Shown: positions 33,624-44,307, numbered from the stretch's first letter. The stretch is 64,000 nt of DNA from Mucidula mucida (GCA_015501055.1 JADNYV010000014.1:62001-126000); one strand, 5' to 3'. Notes: generated by a model from the sequence alone, not told the origin. Program-made: numbers and translations.

Positions 33624-36127
33624 ATGGCTTCCAACGATCCCACGACTCCTACTGTCAATCGACATCACTCCTCCGGGTCTTCTACGACCATACCAGTGGA
33701 TTCTTACCTCAACGAGGACCTAAGGGCCTCCAGGGTCTACCTTCCCTTCGAGACCTTCCTCCAAAAAGTCTTCAATCTTCCTGAGGACTGGGAATCCAAC
33801 GGCCCGGGCGACTTTATGAAGTTGTTGAGCGCTTTGGAAGCGGATAAAGCTTATGCGGAAAAGCTGGATCGGTATCTCGCTGTCTGCGATGCTGCGGGAG
33901 AGGAGGAAACGCTCTACGCCCCTGCAGCGAGCGCGTATAACCAGGCGACCTCGGTCCTTGCTACGACCGCCAGTGCCGACCGCTCATCCACGCTCTACGT
34001 ATATCGCCAGGATAACAAGCGTGTCGTTGGGACGCGTGTCTCGGAGGCGCCAAAATTCTGCCCCGACCTCAATGGCGTGCTTCATGACCTCTGGGTCCAA
34101 TCCAACAACGTCGAAGAGCTGGTTAATGTTGCAGGGCCAGAGTTCAATTTCTCTTGGGAGCAGATCGTACTTTTCCTTGAGTACAAGATGAAGATGCTAA
34201 TGGATCGAGGCATCGGTGCCCCTACTATCCTTGATGTAAAGGGTGAGCGCCTGATCAAAATCAAGTGAGTATCTGTTCTGACTCTTTTTACTAGGTTCAG
34301 ATCCCAGAGATCCGGCGCTGTTGAAGAAGGTCCTGAAGAGCGCGAGAACCGCTTCTGGAGCTACAAAGCGGGGCTCGGACTCGAGCAAATCGGCCTCGAA
34401 ACGCCAAAAATCCGACCCATCCAAAACACCCTCCCGTCCTGACATCCAAAACTCTACTCAGGCGGTCACTTCTTTCCAACAAGAAGCCGATGACCGCAAG
34501 TCGGTTGCCTATCAATGTGCCAACTACGCTCTCCATTCCCTTTCCGCAGGCGGCTTCAAGGATTATAGCCTCGGGGCCTTGATCTGCAAGGACCAAATCC
34601 AACTCCTGTATTACGACCATTCCTGCACTGCGATTTCTGCCCCCCTCGATTTCCGCACCAACCGTCGCATGTACATGCTCTTGCAGGTCTGTCTGTTCAA
34701 GACACAGCAAGCCTCTATCCGGAACGGCGGCGGCATTATCGGTCGTCTCTTCCTCGAACCCAGTCCTTACATGCGCGACTATGAAAACTATCAGAAAGTC
34801 GTTGGTACGGATCTCTACAACATTCTTTCCGGCCAGGTCATCACCCTCAAAGGCGCGAGTGGCCCGATTTTGATTAAACTCGGGCGGATTATTCACAGGC
34901 AGGCAGGCCTCATCGGGCGCTGCACGTACATCGTCAACGCGGAGAGCGTCCACTGGCCTGACATCCAACTCGTTGTCAAGCTTATGTGGTCGCCCATCGA
35001 CAGGACCTCCGAGGCTACCTTTGTCGACCGTATCAGGGAAGCCGCTGCCGCGCCAGAGGCTCAGTGGGTCCTCGACCACGTTCCACACATTCTACATTCC
35101 CAGGACTTTGAGCGGCTGCCTGATGAAGTTGGAGGTGGCTTGGCTGCATTTCTTAACGATCCTGCAACCCGCTACGCCGACGGTACACGTTTCACGTACG
35201 AAAAGCGCGTATTGCGCGTCAGTGTACACGAGAAGCTCTACAAACTGAGCGAATTGAATGATGTCATCGACTATGCTGAAGTCTTTTTTGATCTTTTACA
35301 AGGTTCGTCGCTAGCAAACTCATTCTGTCCCATGTTTGCTGACCCAAGTTACCTTAGTTCACCGCTGGATCTACGATCATGCTCATATCCTGCACCGCGA
35401 CATCAGTCTAGGGAACATCATGTGGCACGAACGACGCGGACGTATTTGTGGTGTCCTGAACGACTTTGATATGTCCTCCTTCCGCGAGAACACATCTCCT
35501 TCTTCAAAACAGCGCACGGGAACCCGTCCATTTATGGCGCGAGAATTTCATGTAAACCCCAGCTCGCCGCCGCTGCACCTTTATCGCCACGACCTGGAAT
35601 CTATCTTCTATGTCCTTTTCATTCTTGTCGTTGCGCACAAACTCCTGGAGGTGCCCCAGTATGATTCTCAAGCCAAGGAGAAGTGCTACCTTGAAATCGA
35701 CTTCTATTCCCAGTATACACACTGGCTTCACCTCGAAGATTACCAGTTGCAGACGGAGAAGACCAACCTTCTCGGGGCGTTGGTGCCACCTGCTCCGGAT
35801 GCCACCTTTTCCCTCCTGCAGAGCCGTATAAAGTCCTTGCACCGTGCGCTTTGCGCGGGATTTCTCGCTCGGGCCATACATGTCCAGTCTGTAATGGATG
35901 CGGTAGTTCCGCAGCACTCTTCCCTTCGACGAAAACCCGCACCTTCGAAAGCGGCTCGACTTCCACCCGTCAAGGAGGTCGAAGTACAGCCCTTTGATGA
36001 TAGCACGCTGGGCAATCACTGGACATATGCCGAGTTCTATAAGGTCCTCAGTTATGACACTGATTTTGAGGAGATGTATCCCGTCGCATGTCCTGATGTT
36101 TTGGTACCTTATGTTTTCAGCGTGTAA
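33624..36127 (+). CDS. FunK1-type fungal protein kinase
   Basis: Three exons joined by introns near 34265-34300 and 35303-35355. Residues ~1-215 form a helical N-terminal region. Exon 2 starts with a basic Ser/Lys-rich linker (S-K-S-A-S-K-R-Q-K-S), then the kinase N-lobe. The C-lobe exon contains the catalytic loop H-R-D-I-S-L-G-N-I (~35395) and the metal motif D-F-D in place of DFG (~35463), followed by R-T-G-T-R-P-F-M-A. This HRDxSxGN plus DFD combination and the ~800-residue length are hallmarks of the FunK1 family expanded in multicellular basidiomycetes. Its substrates are unknown in general. I chose the ATG at 33624; an in-frame ATG at 33561 would add 21 residues. The frame is intact across 2.5 kb. 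Confidence 0.9.
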
Positions 36128-36860
36128 CGCGGTTTCATTGCATGCATATGTTACATGTACAGTAAGTAGTGTTTTCATAGTACGTAGTCTTATGAATAGA
36201 CAAATGTTTCTCGAAAAAAGACAACTTAATGATAGGATGTCGCCGAGGAAGCGAATAGTTTGACAATATTAATGAAGAAGATAAATAAAGCCTGAGATCG
36301 ACTCTTCGTCGCCATTGAATATTGAATATTGAAAGAGACAAGTCGTTGGAAACAAACAATGGTAAATCCATTGATTGTCGTCCTACCATCATGGCCTCGT
36401 CTTTCCTCGACATATCGCGCAATAACGGCGTACAGATCAGCTTATCGTCGATGTCTGGCTTTGAGCGCGGACGCCGTTCGGAATGGTCAACGGCCTGTTA
36501 AAGAGTGGTTGTTCAAGAAGCTGGCGTCCTCGTGCACAAGGGTACTGTCATCGCCGGTGCGTTGATCATATCGCTTCTCGCGTCCTTGCCTGTCATCCTG
36601 TCAGACTTGGCGCTAGCCTAGCTTTATCTCCAAGAAATACCGTAATATGGCTTCATCAAGCAAATATGAATCCTCCGAGGCATTGCCCGCGGCGTTTTCG
36701 AGCGACACCTACCCTATTATTCATCAATTCAGTCGACATTGAACGCAAACAGTAACGAACGCAGCAGTCTTAGCATTTCATTCCCTTTTGCCGCGTAGGT
36801 GAGCTGTACTGCATCCTATGAACGTTTGATTACCACGCACTAGCAGCATCTTGACGCGTC
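36128..36860. other. Intergenic, no supported gene
   Basis: This lies between the FunK1 kinase and UbiA copy 4. AT-rich 3' flank with short frames only. Confidence 0.45.
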
Positions 36861-37832
36861 ATGAATTTGTCTGTTCTTTTCAACGAATTGGAACTGTGCT
36901 GGGGCTTTATCCGACGTGACCTTGGAACTGGTCTCCTTCCTGTGTGTATTCTTTACTCAAAAAGAAATATCCCGCCAATCTGAGGAAATACAGGTTCCCG
37001 CTTTCACGATGGCGTCTCTGCTATACAAGAATACCCCGGCGATGGAATGCATCCGCCCTATCGCCGCTGCATTCCTTTATGGCTTCTTCTTTCTCTATAC
37101 GTTCGTCGTTGCCAACCAAATCAACGGTGTTGACGAAGATAAAGTCAACAAACCCGACCGGCCCATCGCGTCAGGCGCTACGTCCCTTAAAGCGGCGACT
37201 GCCCGATATTACATCCTCGCAGTACTGTTCGTTGCCTACTCATCTATGCTTCGGATAGAGAAGTGGACTCTCCTCTGGATCGCGACCTCTCACGCACACA
37301 ACCTGCTTGGGTTGTCCAATTTCGGACCAACCAAGGACCTGTGCATGAGTTTGGGCGCGATTGCACAGCTCATGGCGGCATGGGCCATCGGAGGGTCTGC
37401 GCCGCAGATGGGTTGGAAGTGGACGAAGATCATCGCCATTTACGCCCTTTGGACCGTCTCTGTCCAGGACCTACGTGACGTTCCCGGGGATCTTAAAGCT
37501 GGTCGGCGGACGACGCCTATCATTTTAGGTGATATGCCGTGTAAGTCTATCTGTTTATTTCTATCCTATCGTTAAAACATCCAGCGCGCTTGTACGTCTC
37601 GACGGGCATTATTGTGTCGGCATACCTCCTAATCAAGACTCGTATCCTTGAGCATAGGGACGATGCTACGGGAAGGCTTATGTCGACTGTGATCGCTTTC
37701 ATGAGTCTCGTTGTCGTCGCCCGTCTCTTTGCATTTCGTGCGCTGTGTGCAGACAGGGTCACCTACAGGATTTACACAATACTCTATCTATCCCAGTTAG
37801 TGGCCGCAAGTGTGGCTTTGAAGGCTCATTGA
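36861..37832 (+). CDS. UbiA-family membrane prenyltransferase/terpene cyclase-like protein, copy 4
   Basis: Exon 1 encodes M-N-L-S-V-L-F-N-E-L-E-L-C-W-G-F-I-R-R-D-L-G-T-G. Intron 1 (GTGTGT...ATACAG) precedes V-P-A-F-T-M-A-S-L-L-Y-K-N-T-P. Motif 1 is N-Q-I-N-G-V-D-E-D-K-V-N-K-P-D-R-P. Motif 2 is D-L-R-D-V-P-G-D-L-K-A-G-R-R-T-T-P. Intron 2 (GTAAGT...ATCCAG) joins in phase to S-R-L-Y-V-S-T-G, and the last exon ends V-A-L-K-A-H at 37832. All conserved features are present and there is no lesion. It is closest to copy 3 in motif wording and in exon-2 start. Probably an active ER-membrane enzyme on a prenyl diphosphate substrate; the aromatic partner or cyclisation product is unknown. Confidence 0.87.
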
Positions 37833-38172
37833 AGCAAGTCTTTTTGCTACGTCGAGGTGGCGAATCTTGCACTAGCCTTATCGATGACTTCTATCGTCAT
37901 GTATCAAAACAAGTCAATTAGCCGAAAGCCAACTTTGAATTGTCTCTCTGCGCCATAGACTTAAGATTTGCGTGACACCCTTGCTCCGCGAAGGTGGAAG
38001 TTTCGATGGATAATGCAAGATTGGGAGGCGCATGTACCGCCTGGCGTACTCTGTTAACACTGACAGCTTCTTTCTTCGTGCTCGCATCATCAGTGGAGTG
38101 GCGCTCGCTACACGATCGCGATCAGGTGCCGTCAAACAAGAACAACTTTGCGAAAGGGGCTATATGGAAAGG

Positions 38173-38179
38173 TATAAAG
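38173..38179 (+). promoter_or_regulatory. Possible TATA box
   Basis: TATAAAG about 85 bases upstream of the ATG at 38264, the same spacing as in the secreted peptide genes. Confidence 0.4.
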
Positions 38180-38263
38180 TCTTTTCGATCTCATTTTGCT
38201 TACTCCACCAACCACCACCACCATCAGAGTAACCAACCCAGCATCAATTTCGGCATCTCCGTC

Positions 38264-38479
38264 ATGGGTTTTCATAAACAATCATCCACCTCCACGGCAA
38301 CTTCTCTTTCTCGCAGTACAAGCCTGCGTGAGCGCCGTGGGGTCACAATGTCCATAAACTTCGCCAGGCAGGCTTCGCCCGTCGACATCCCGGCAAAAGG
38401 CCAGCTCGGGCCTACCGCTGGCTCATTACCTCGCCGTCGAAGACGGGTCGTGTCTCGCAGAGATTCAGAGACATCGTGA
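38264..38479 (+). CDS. Possible small basic Ser/Thr-rich protein
   Basis: A 71-codon frame beginning M-G-F-H-K-Q-S-S-T-S-T and ending with R-R-R-R-R-V-V-S-R-R. It is preceded by a TATA-like box and a CA-rich leader. No signal peptide, domain or homologue is recognised. The basic run could be a nuclear-localisation signal. It may be a real short gene or the open part of a leader; coding potential is only moderate. Confidence 0.3.
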   Translation: MGFHKQSSTSTATSLSRSTSLRERRGVTMSINFARQASPVDIPAKGQLGPTAGSLPRRRRRVVSRRDSETS

Positions 38480-38807
38480 AAACCCTCTCTACGATCGTCA
38501 CACCGTTCAGTGGAACGTTCACAATTGCATCATTCAGTTTCATCGCATGTATTCCTACGCTGTATTCCAATCTTTTCGCCACCCTGTGCTTATGCTGTCT
38601 TGCAGAGTTTGTTCCGATGAAGGAGGTCTTAATTTCTCATGTTCAATTCGTCTGAGTCTGCACAATCCTTGTACAATTTCACAGAGTGGTATCCTAATGT
38701 TACATACAACAACTACATTACAGTGATTGTTACAGTGCAGCTTGCGATACAATAAAAACCAACCGTATGAGAAAATATCAGTCATTGGAAGAATTCATTC
38801 AACTCGG

Positions 38808-39497
38808 CTAGCAACAGACGTCCTCCTCCTCCACCTTGACCTGAATCGTTGGCTCATGGAAGAACGTGTATTCGTCGGAAGACACAGAATTGGAGAAAGG
38901 CGCAAGCGAGTACGGCCTGACCTCGTCCTGCAGCGGAAAGAATGGCGAGACGTACGTGTCCCACTCTTCTTTGACGGTCACGGGAGGGGTCGTGGCCCAC
39001 TGGTCGAGCTCTGCCTCCCAGTCCATCGACGGGAACGTGAACTCCGCCCCGATCGTGTAATCGGGATGCAGATCAGGCTCGCACCGTTCTGGCTCGGGAA
39101 CTGGTGACGGTGTGCGCAGCAAAGGGGAAGCCGATGACGATGAGGGCGAGCTGGGAGGTGGTGGTGCTATGACCCGGTGAGGCGGCGCTTCGCGGTCGCG
39201 CTTGCGGTTCTTTGTCACAGAAGCGCGCCTTCGCGGCTTCACGCCCCCATTACTGCCGTACCTGTAGTCTGGGTACTCCCGTTTGTACCGCTCCCGCTCG
39301 AGTCGCGCCTCTTCGACATACGGGGCCCGTTCGCAGTCACTCAGCGTCTGCCAAATCGCGCCTGCAACGCGTGAGACCGAGTTTTGGTCCTTGTGCGGCT
39401 GAGACGATGCACCCAGGAATTCGGCTGGGTGTTTGTAGTAGTAGGAACGGAAGAAGATGAATGGGTTTTTCGGGCGGGGAATGTAGTCGATGGGCAT
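38808..39497 (-). CDS. HMG-box transcription factor
   Basis: A single 229-codon exon. An N-terminal HMG box (residues ~5-80) shows P-R-P-K-N-P-F-I-F-F-R-S, then V-S-R-V-A-G-A-I-W-Q-T-L-S and Y-K-R-E-Y-P-D-Y-R-Y, the pattern of MATA-HMG-type boxes in fungal regulators. After the box comes a basic stretch (K-P-R-R-R-A-S, K-N-R-K-R-D-R), probably the nuclear signal. A proline/serine-rich region and an acidic C-terminal tail (V-K-V-E-E-E-D), a plausible activation segment, complete the protein. It could regulate development or neighbouring genes; no target can be inferred. No other mating-type marker gene is visible nearby. Confidence 0.88.
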   Translation of the reverse strand: MPIDYIPRPKNPFIFFRSYYYKHPAEFLGASSQPHKDQNSVSRVAGAIWQTLSDCERAPYVEEARLERERYKREYPDYRYGSNGGVKPRRRASVTKNRKRDREAPPHRVIAPPPPSSPSSSSASPLLRTPSPVPEPERCEPDLHPDYTIGAEFTFPSMDWEAELDQWATTPPVTVKEEWDTYVSPFFPLQDEVRPYSLAPFSNSVSSDEYTFFHEPTIQVKVEEEDVCC

Positions 39498-40133
39498 AGT
39501 ATCGGTAGCTCGAGTAGAGATAGGTGTCTTGTGGTGCTGGCGAAGCGTCCTTTGCCTTGTCTTTGTCCCATAGCAGCCATCCTCTTTGTAGCCAAAGCGC
39601 GGGAAGACGACACTTGTATAATAGCACGTCGTGGCAGCCTCGTGTGCGAAGCCATTGAATTCCCATCACACCATAACGTACAGCTCCTTTTTAACTCGGC
39701 TCGGAGGCATTCGTGGTGCTTTATTGAGGGTCTACACTTATCGATTGGCGACAATCACATCGGGGACGGGGTGCGCTACATAAGCGATATTAAGGGCCTT
39801 AGCTTATGCACGGACCGGAGCTGAAAGGACATTGAAATGAGTCGTACGGAAGGAGAACGAAGGTTGTTGATCCTTACTTCGTGCACGTTCCAGGATAGCT
39901 GTAAGTCGCCTAGGTCTCAAGACAGCCGTAGGCACTTTGCACCTTGACGTGCTAGTCTCATACGAAATATAATAGGACCCTGGATAATACACTGACATCG
40001 TTGATCCCGAATTTCCCAAAATTTCGTCCTCATGTCCGACAGGCTTAGTCACTGTATTATCCAGGGTCCTAATATAATACTGCATTGCAAGGGGGCAAAC
40101 ACATTGGGCGACCTAGCGTCTGGGCCCGTCATT
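39498..40133. other. Intergenic carrying a MITE-like hairpin
   Basis: The HMG-box promoter side. No gene is supported. It includes the inverted-repeat element at 39973-40071. Confidence 0.5.
39973..40071. mobile_element. MITE-like inverted-repeat element, ~99 bp
   Basis: TAGGACCCTGGATAATACA at 39973-39991 is repeated as its exact reverse complement at 40053-40071. After one mismatch the match continues for TGAC, giving 24-bp terminal arms around a ~51-base centre. Both outer flanks are TA-rich (ATA/TATA), compatible with a TA target duplication. It is too small to code, so it would be non-autonomous. Confidence 0.6.
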
Positions 40134-40695
40134 TCAAATACTGAGGGAGCGATACGGTTCTACTGCAAGCAGAGTCAGTCAGGTTCCCGGAGGAGATAAA
40201 GTACATCGAGCACTCACAGTCGTCCTCAATCAAGCGTGTCAAGGAGTAGGAGCCGAGGCACATGTATTCTTCTCTTCTTCGAGGAAGCGCCCGACGAGAG
40301 GTTCTCGCGGTCCCTGCACGTCCAGTAGACCGCACCCTGCTTTGCGTCCACGGACCGCATCATAGTGACGTGCTGACTCAAGAATAACCGTTTGGGCACC
40401 TCTCGGAAAGTAGGAAGTTCCCGTAACATCTTCATTTGACTCTTGTAATCTCGTTTGTCACTGAACTGCGGTACGCTTGAGTGCATCAACAAGTCACCCC
40501 GTTGATTGTAATCTGACGGATGGTTGCGTCAAGATGCTGAACACCATTTTTGAGCAGAAGGCTTACCGTTTGTCCTATACATAAGCCATGATTCTGACGC
40601 GTCAGTAGGTCTCCAATCATGAAATCACAACTCTTTAGAGGCTACGACTGAAGCAACATCTTGACTAGCAGATCTGTATCGACGATTTCGAACAT
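40134..40695 (-). CDS. Conserved hypothetical protein, frames interrupted
   Basis: From the ATG at 40695 the product starts M-F-E-I-V-D-T-D-L-L-V-K-M-L. Later exons carry V-Y-W-T-C-R-D-R-E, P-L-V-G-R-F-L-E-E-E and Y-M-C-L-G-S-Y-S-L-T-R-L-I-E-D-D. A last exon after an intron (GTGAGT...TTGCAG) reads E-P-Y-R-S-L-S-I and stops at 40134-40136. The three middle blocks clearly belong together but lie in three frames. Each switch (~40300 and ~40280) needs one added base. No function is recognised. Confidence 0.5.
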
Positions 40696-41644
40696 AACAA
40701 CTTCCTCGGCGGGTTGCGTGAGGCTTGTGCTAGCGTTAGAGGGAGATGTGGGACCCGAAAGAAGAGAGGTATACTGTAGTTGGCAGTAAGATCATCATAG
40801 TACTGTGTCCATGCATGTCCAGGTCCCCCGTCCGTCTAGACCAAAGTGCGGGCTGTAGGGAAAGACGAGGGAAAGCAGTAGGTTGGGAAGACCTTAGTCT
40901 TCAACAGCTAAAGAGTTCTTGTATGCAGGCTTGTCCTACGCTTCTAACGGAGACAAATAGAGGGTAGCCATCATTTTTATCAGTTACGTCCACCGAGAAG
41001 AGGCGAACCAGTTGCCACGTGAGTGCTAGAAGGATAACATAACAAAAGGGCGTAAACCGAGCATGAGAAGTTCTCAATCCGGCACAAGCGTCGACGGGCA
41101 TTGAACACGTAGTTTACATGCACGAAGAATCTGGTGCACGTAGGTCATGCCGCAATTCAAAGAACAGAACAACGTACATGATATACAATTGATAGGTCAA
41201 TAGTGTCGACTGAGTTTGAGCCTCTGCTGGTGGCCGCAGGTGGTAGAGAGGAAAGAAGCGCGTGTGGTTAGGGTTACCTGACTTCCGACAAACACCGAAT
41301 CTCACCCGAAACCACCATCATGACGCGCCACATGCACTCTTGATGGACTCGAACGTTCATTATATCTATCAGAAACACATTTCGTCTATCTAACTCTGGT
41401 AATAAATAGCTCCAACTTCCTCCGAGCTTCAGGCTGCCAATCTCTGCCAATGAAGGCACTTTATGCGCATGGTCATCTCATTTATCGGCAGCTCTTTTCG
41501 TTAAAAGACCTTCCGAAGAACATCCAACATGATATGCGGCTCTTCTGGTCATGACAATCTATGTCCGGTGCGCGAAGCGGTCCGCGGATAACCTTGACTT
41601 TATAAACCGACTCAAGGACAATAACACGGAAGCTCTCGTCCACT
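40696..41644. other. Intergenic, no supported gene
   Basis: Only short frames without domains occur. The end of the region is the promoter of the secreted ConA-like gene. Confidence 0.45.
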
Positions 41645-42579
41645 ATGAGATTCATCTCGTCGCTTGCCTCGCTTTCTTCTCTGCTATTCGTCGGTGTCAA
41701 AGCTGTAAGCTGGTACACGGTTGAATGGGACGCTGGGTACTATCTCCTCATTCGCAATCGCCTATTGGCTGCTGATATCTACACAATGCTGGCAGGACCT
41801 TCACCTCAATGTCCGGCGACATGGTCGTTCCTAATCTGCCTCAGGCGGGCGGTACACCATATGTTTGGCCTGGAGTCCAAAGTAACAACGGCGTTCTTCA
41901 AGCCGTCTTGGATGGGCGTAGCGGGACTTGGTGGATTGGCGACGGCTTCTATGGCACACCGTCCTTGCCATGGGGCAACGGTTATAACGTGTATCCAGGC
42001 AATACCGTGCACTTCACTTTCGATCTGGTTGGTCTTATGATTTTACTTCTTGTGAAGGTATATTCTCTCATCTTGTAATCAGTCCAGCAGTTCTGTTTGG
42101 ACATGCACATTGACCAGCGGAAGTCAATCGGCAACTTCCACGCTCAACGTGACGGGCAGTACAATGAATCGGTGAGTGTTCCTTGAGGCTGTCGGACTTC
42201 TATCGGTACTCAATATCTTGGTAGTGCGATCTTCGCTGTTGAGGTACTGGCATGTGTCATCCTGGCGGAAAATCATTCTGAAATACCTGCAGTTATACGA
42301 TGTACCCTTCGATTTTGGGCCAGTTACTTATGTATGACTTTCCATCACCGCTGCCTTTGCAAGCTAAAGAATGGATCTAGAATAACGTCAAAATCACGGC
42401 GACTAGTGCTGCGTCGGGCTGGTGCGGCTCTTGGCCTCACCTAGGGGACTATGTGAGTGGCATTCTGGGAGTACTACCCTATAATAGCTGACTGGTCGTA
42501 GCCATTCACGGTCACCGGAGCCACAGCTAGCGGAAATACATGCAGTGTTTCGAAAATCGTGCAAAGCAGCGCGTCTTGA
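41645..42579 (+). CDS. Secreted concanavalin A-like fold protein
   Basis: A signal peptide (M-R-F-I-S-S-L-A-S-L-S-S-L-L-F-V-G-V-K-A) is followed by W-Y-T-V-E-W-D-A-G. A 59-nt intron then joins T-F-T-S-M-S-G-D-M-V-V-P-N-L-P-Q-A-G, with Y-V-W-P-G-V-Q and V-L-D-G-R-S-G-T-W-W-I-G after it. Later small exons give V-W-T-C-T-L-T-S-G-S, A-I-F-A-V-E-V-L, D-F-G-P-V-T-Y and a C-terminal W-C-G-S-W-P. The stop is at 42577-42579. The pattern is that of secreted beta-jelly-roll proteins common in wood- and litter-associated basidiomycetes, related in fold to glucanases and G1 peptidases. I cannot identify catalytic residues with certainty, so carbohydrate binding, hydrolysis or proteolysis all remain possible. 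Confidence 0.7.
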
Positions 42580-42649
42580 ACTGCTTTGGATTGTACGAAT
42601 CTTTGTTCTAGTAGGTCCAGCTTAGTCTGAGTATAACGGTTTCAATATC

Positions 42650-43669
42650 CTACGCCCCGGTCAAAATGTACAAGGAAATGTCCTCGGCATACAATTTCGC
42701 TGGCGTCTTGACGGATGCGATGACCTTCATTCCGAGGCGTTCATACCATGCGCACTGCAATCAATCACTCAGCATCTCGTTTTGGATGAGGACAAGGGAC
42801 GGACATTCGCCGTAGTTTGAGTCGAAAGGCCGATGTTTGCGCCTTCCTTTGAGGCCTGCATGTTCTTCTGATTAGTGGCGAGGGTACCAGCTGAAGCCAA
42901 CCTACCTTCGCCTGCACCGTTCGCAGAAGTGCGCTACCGAGTCCCAGCGTCTGATAAGCTGGGTCCGTGCCCATGAGACTTATCCAGTACGAATCCTTGG
43001 CCAACTAAAAGGCCCCTTAATTCCCTCAACCTGCGTTAATTGACGACCTACATTTTGAAGCCCTTGACTGATCGTATATTCCCCTAGTGTTTGTTTGAAC
43101 TTGTCAAGACTTGAGCCTTCGACATCGGTCGACAATATGATTGAACGAAGCCATACCTCATTCCACCACGTCTGAACATCTAGAGGCAATTTCGTCCAAT
43201 AATCATTCCATCCATTTGGTTGCGCACGCTGTTCTTCCCTGTATAACAATCAGAGCAAGAACCACCGTTCGTATGAGTGGTACGCCACGTTGAGAAGATA
43301 GCCTTTCCGGGCTCGAAGAACAGGCATACGGCGTTGATACCTTCTGATGGTGGGCCCTTGTGGCTCTGAGCCACGTAGATGTGGCCTTGAAAAGCGGAAT
43401 CGGCTAGCATTGCTCTGAAATATGCCCCTGCTAGAGCGTGATCGTCACCGGACATACACTTGAGGAGCACGTCTGTCACCCATTAGCCGTCGATCCTGTG
43501 CGAACCATCTGAACTTACCGTCTGAGTAGGCTCGCAGGAGTAGTTGTACGATATCATCGATCTGCTTGTCTGATCTACCTGAGCAAGTACATGAAAAAAC
43601 TCAGAATGTCACTGGCTTACCTGTAGGATTTTCCAGTCGTCTAACAGATATATCGCTCGACATCGACAT
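42650..43669 (-). CDS. GNAT-family N-acetyltransferase
   Basis: Start M-S-M-S-S-D-I-S-V-R-R-L at 43669. Introns then separate D-I-V-Q-L-L-L-R-A-Y-S-D from V-L-L-K-C-M-S-G-D-D. Strand 4 and the acetyl-CoA loop are in Y-W-I-S-L-M-G-T-D-P-A-Y-Q-T-L-G-L-G-S-A-L-L (~42930-42990), matching the Q/R-x-x-G-x-G/A motif. Next come N-I-G-L-S-T-Q-T-T-A-N-V and the final A-W-Y-E-R-L-G-M-K-V motif. The stop is at 42650-42652. The layout resembles the GNAT group near fungal detoxification acetyltransferases; the substrate is unknown. It converges with the ConA-like gene, with only 70 bases between stops. Confidence 0.85.
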
Positions 43670-44068
43670 CGCTGTGACAAGCAGAGACGGCCTTCATGCG
43701 AAAACATCAACGACCCACCGTAAGAAATCAAACTCAAGACCTGACCCTAGATTGTGGTGATTGTGTACAATCTACATTCACTCATCGCAGCGATGTTACA
43801 ATTACTTAGCGGCATCTGTATACACTCATGAAATCAAACCTTCACCATCGGCGCCATAAAAGCGCCTTCAATTTGGAACTGGGGAAAAACTCAAAGTTCT
43901 CAATAAGCACAAGGATCGACTGTATCTCAATCAGCCGCTGTCATATGAAGTTAAAGAGTGCCATACATTGTGACTTCAGGCCTGCCTAAGGGCAAGCATC
44001 AGCGGCCGGAGATTTAGTATTTAGTATTAAACATTTACTGCGCCACTCTAATCAAGGACAACGAGGAC
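43670..44068. other. Intergenic, no gene seen
   Basis: 5' side of the GNAT gene and downstream side of the tRNA. No additional feature. Confidence 0.5.
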
Positions 44069-44076
44069 AAAAAAAA
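44069..44076 (-). terminator. RNA polymerase III terminator of tRNA-Thr
   Basis: A run of eight T on the minus strand, 20 bases past the tRNA 3' end. Confidence 0.8.
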
Positions 44077-44096
44077 TGCCTTACAAAGGTCTCTCA

Positions 44097-44178
44097 TTCC
44101 CGCTAGCCGGATTGAACGACTGACCTCGCCATGTAAAGATATTACGAGTGGCGCGCTCTACCACTGAGCTAAGAGGGA
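44097..44178 (-). tRNA. tRNA-Thr (anticodon CGT) with a 10-nt intron
   Basis: The minus strand folds as a tRNA. The acceptor stem TCCCTCT / AGCGGGA has one T·C mismatch at pair 5. The D-arm is GCTC...GAGC, and the A box TAGCTCAGTGG matches the pol III consensus. The anticodon stem CGCCA / TGGCG holds loop C-T-CGT-A followed by a 10-base intron at the canonical position after base 37. The T-arm is AGTCG / CGGCT with loop TTCAATC (B box), and the discriminator is A. CCA is not encoded, as expected for a nuclear gene. It decodes ACG. A T8 terminator follows. Confidence 0.88.
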
Positions 44179-44307
44179 TAAAGAATTACTCTGGATGCCT
44201 TTCCTCATACAGCCGATCACATATCCGTCCATCCCACTGCCAGAGCAAGGCAATATTCTTAACTACAGCGATAAGAATCCCAGATTGCCCGCTATAACTA
44301 TCTACTG

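Larger units (their letters stand above)
37833..38807. other. Intergenic with one possible small gene
   Basis: Apart from the small frame at 38264-38479 (listed separately) I see no gene here. Confidence 0.4.

Noticed and set aside
34297..35088. Long minus-strand open frame (263 codons)
   Set aside because: It lies entirely antisense to the FunK1 kinase exon 2, whose sense frame carries the domain; the antisense frame is a codon-bias shadow.
35504..36178. Minus-strand frame of 224 codons
   Set aside because: Antisense shadow of the FunK1 C-lobe exon.
38808..39497. HMG-box gene as part of a mating-type locus
   Set aside because: The box is of MATA-HMG style, but no homeodomain or pheromone/receptor genes accompany it, so a mating role is not supported.
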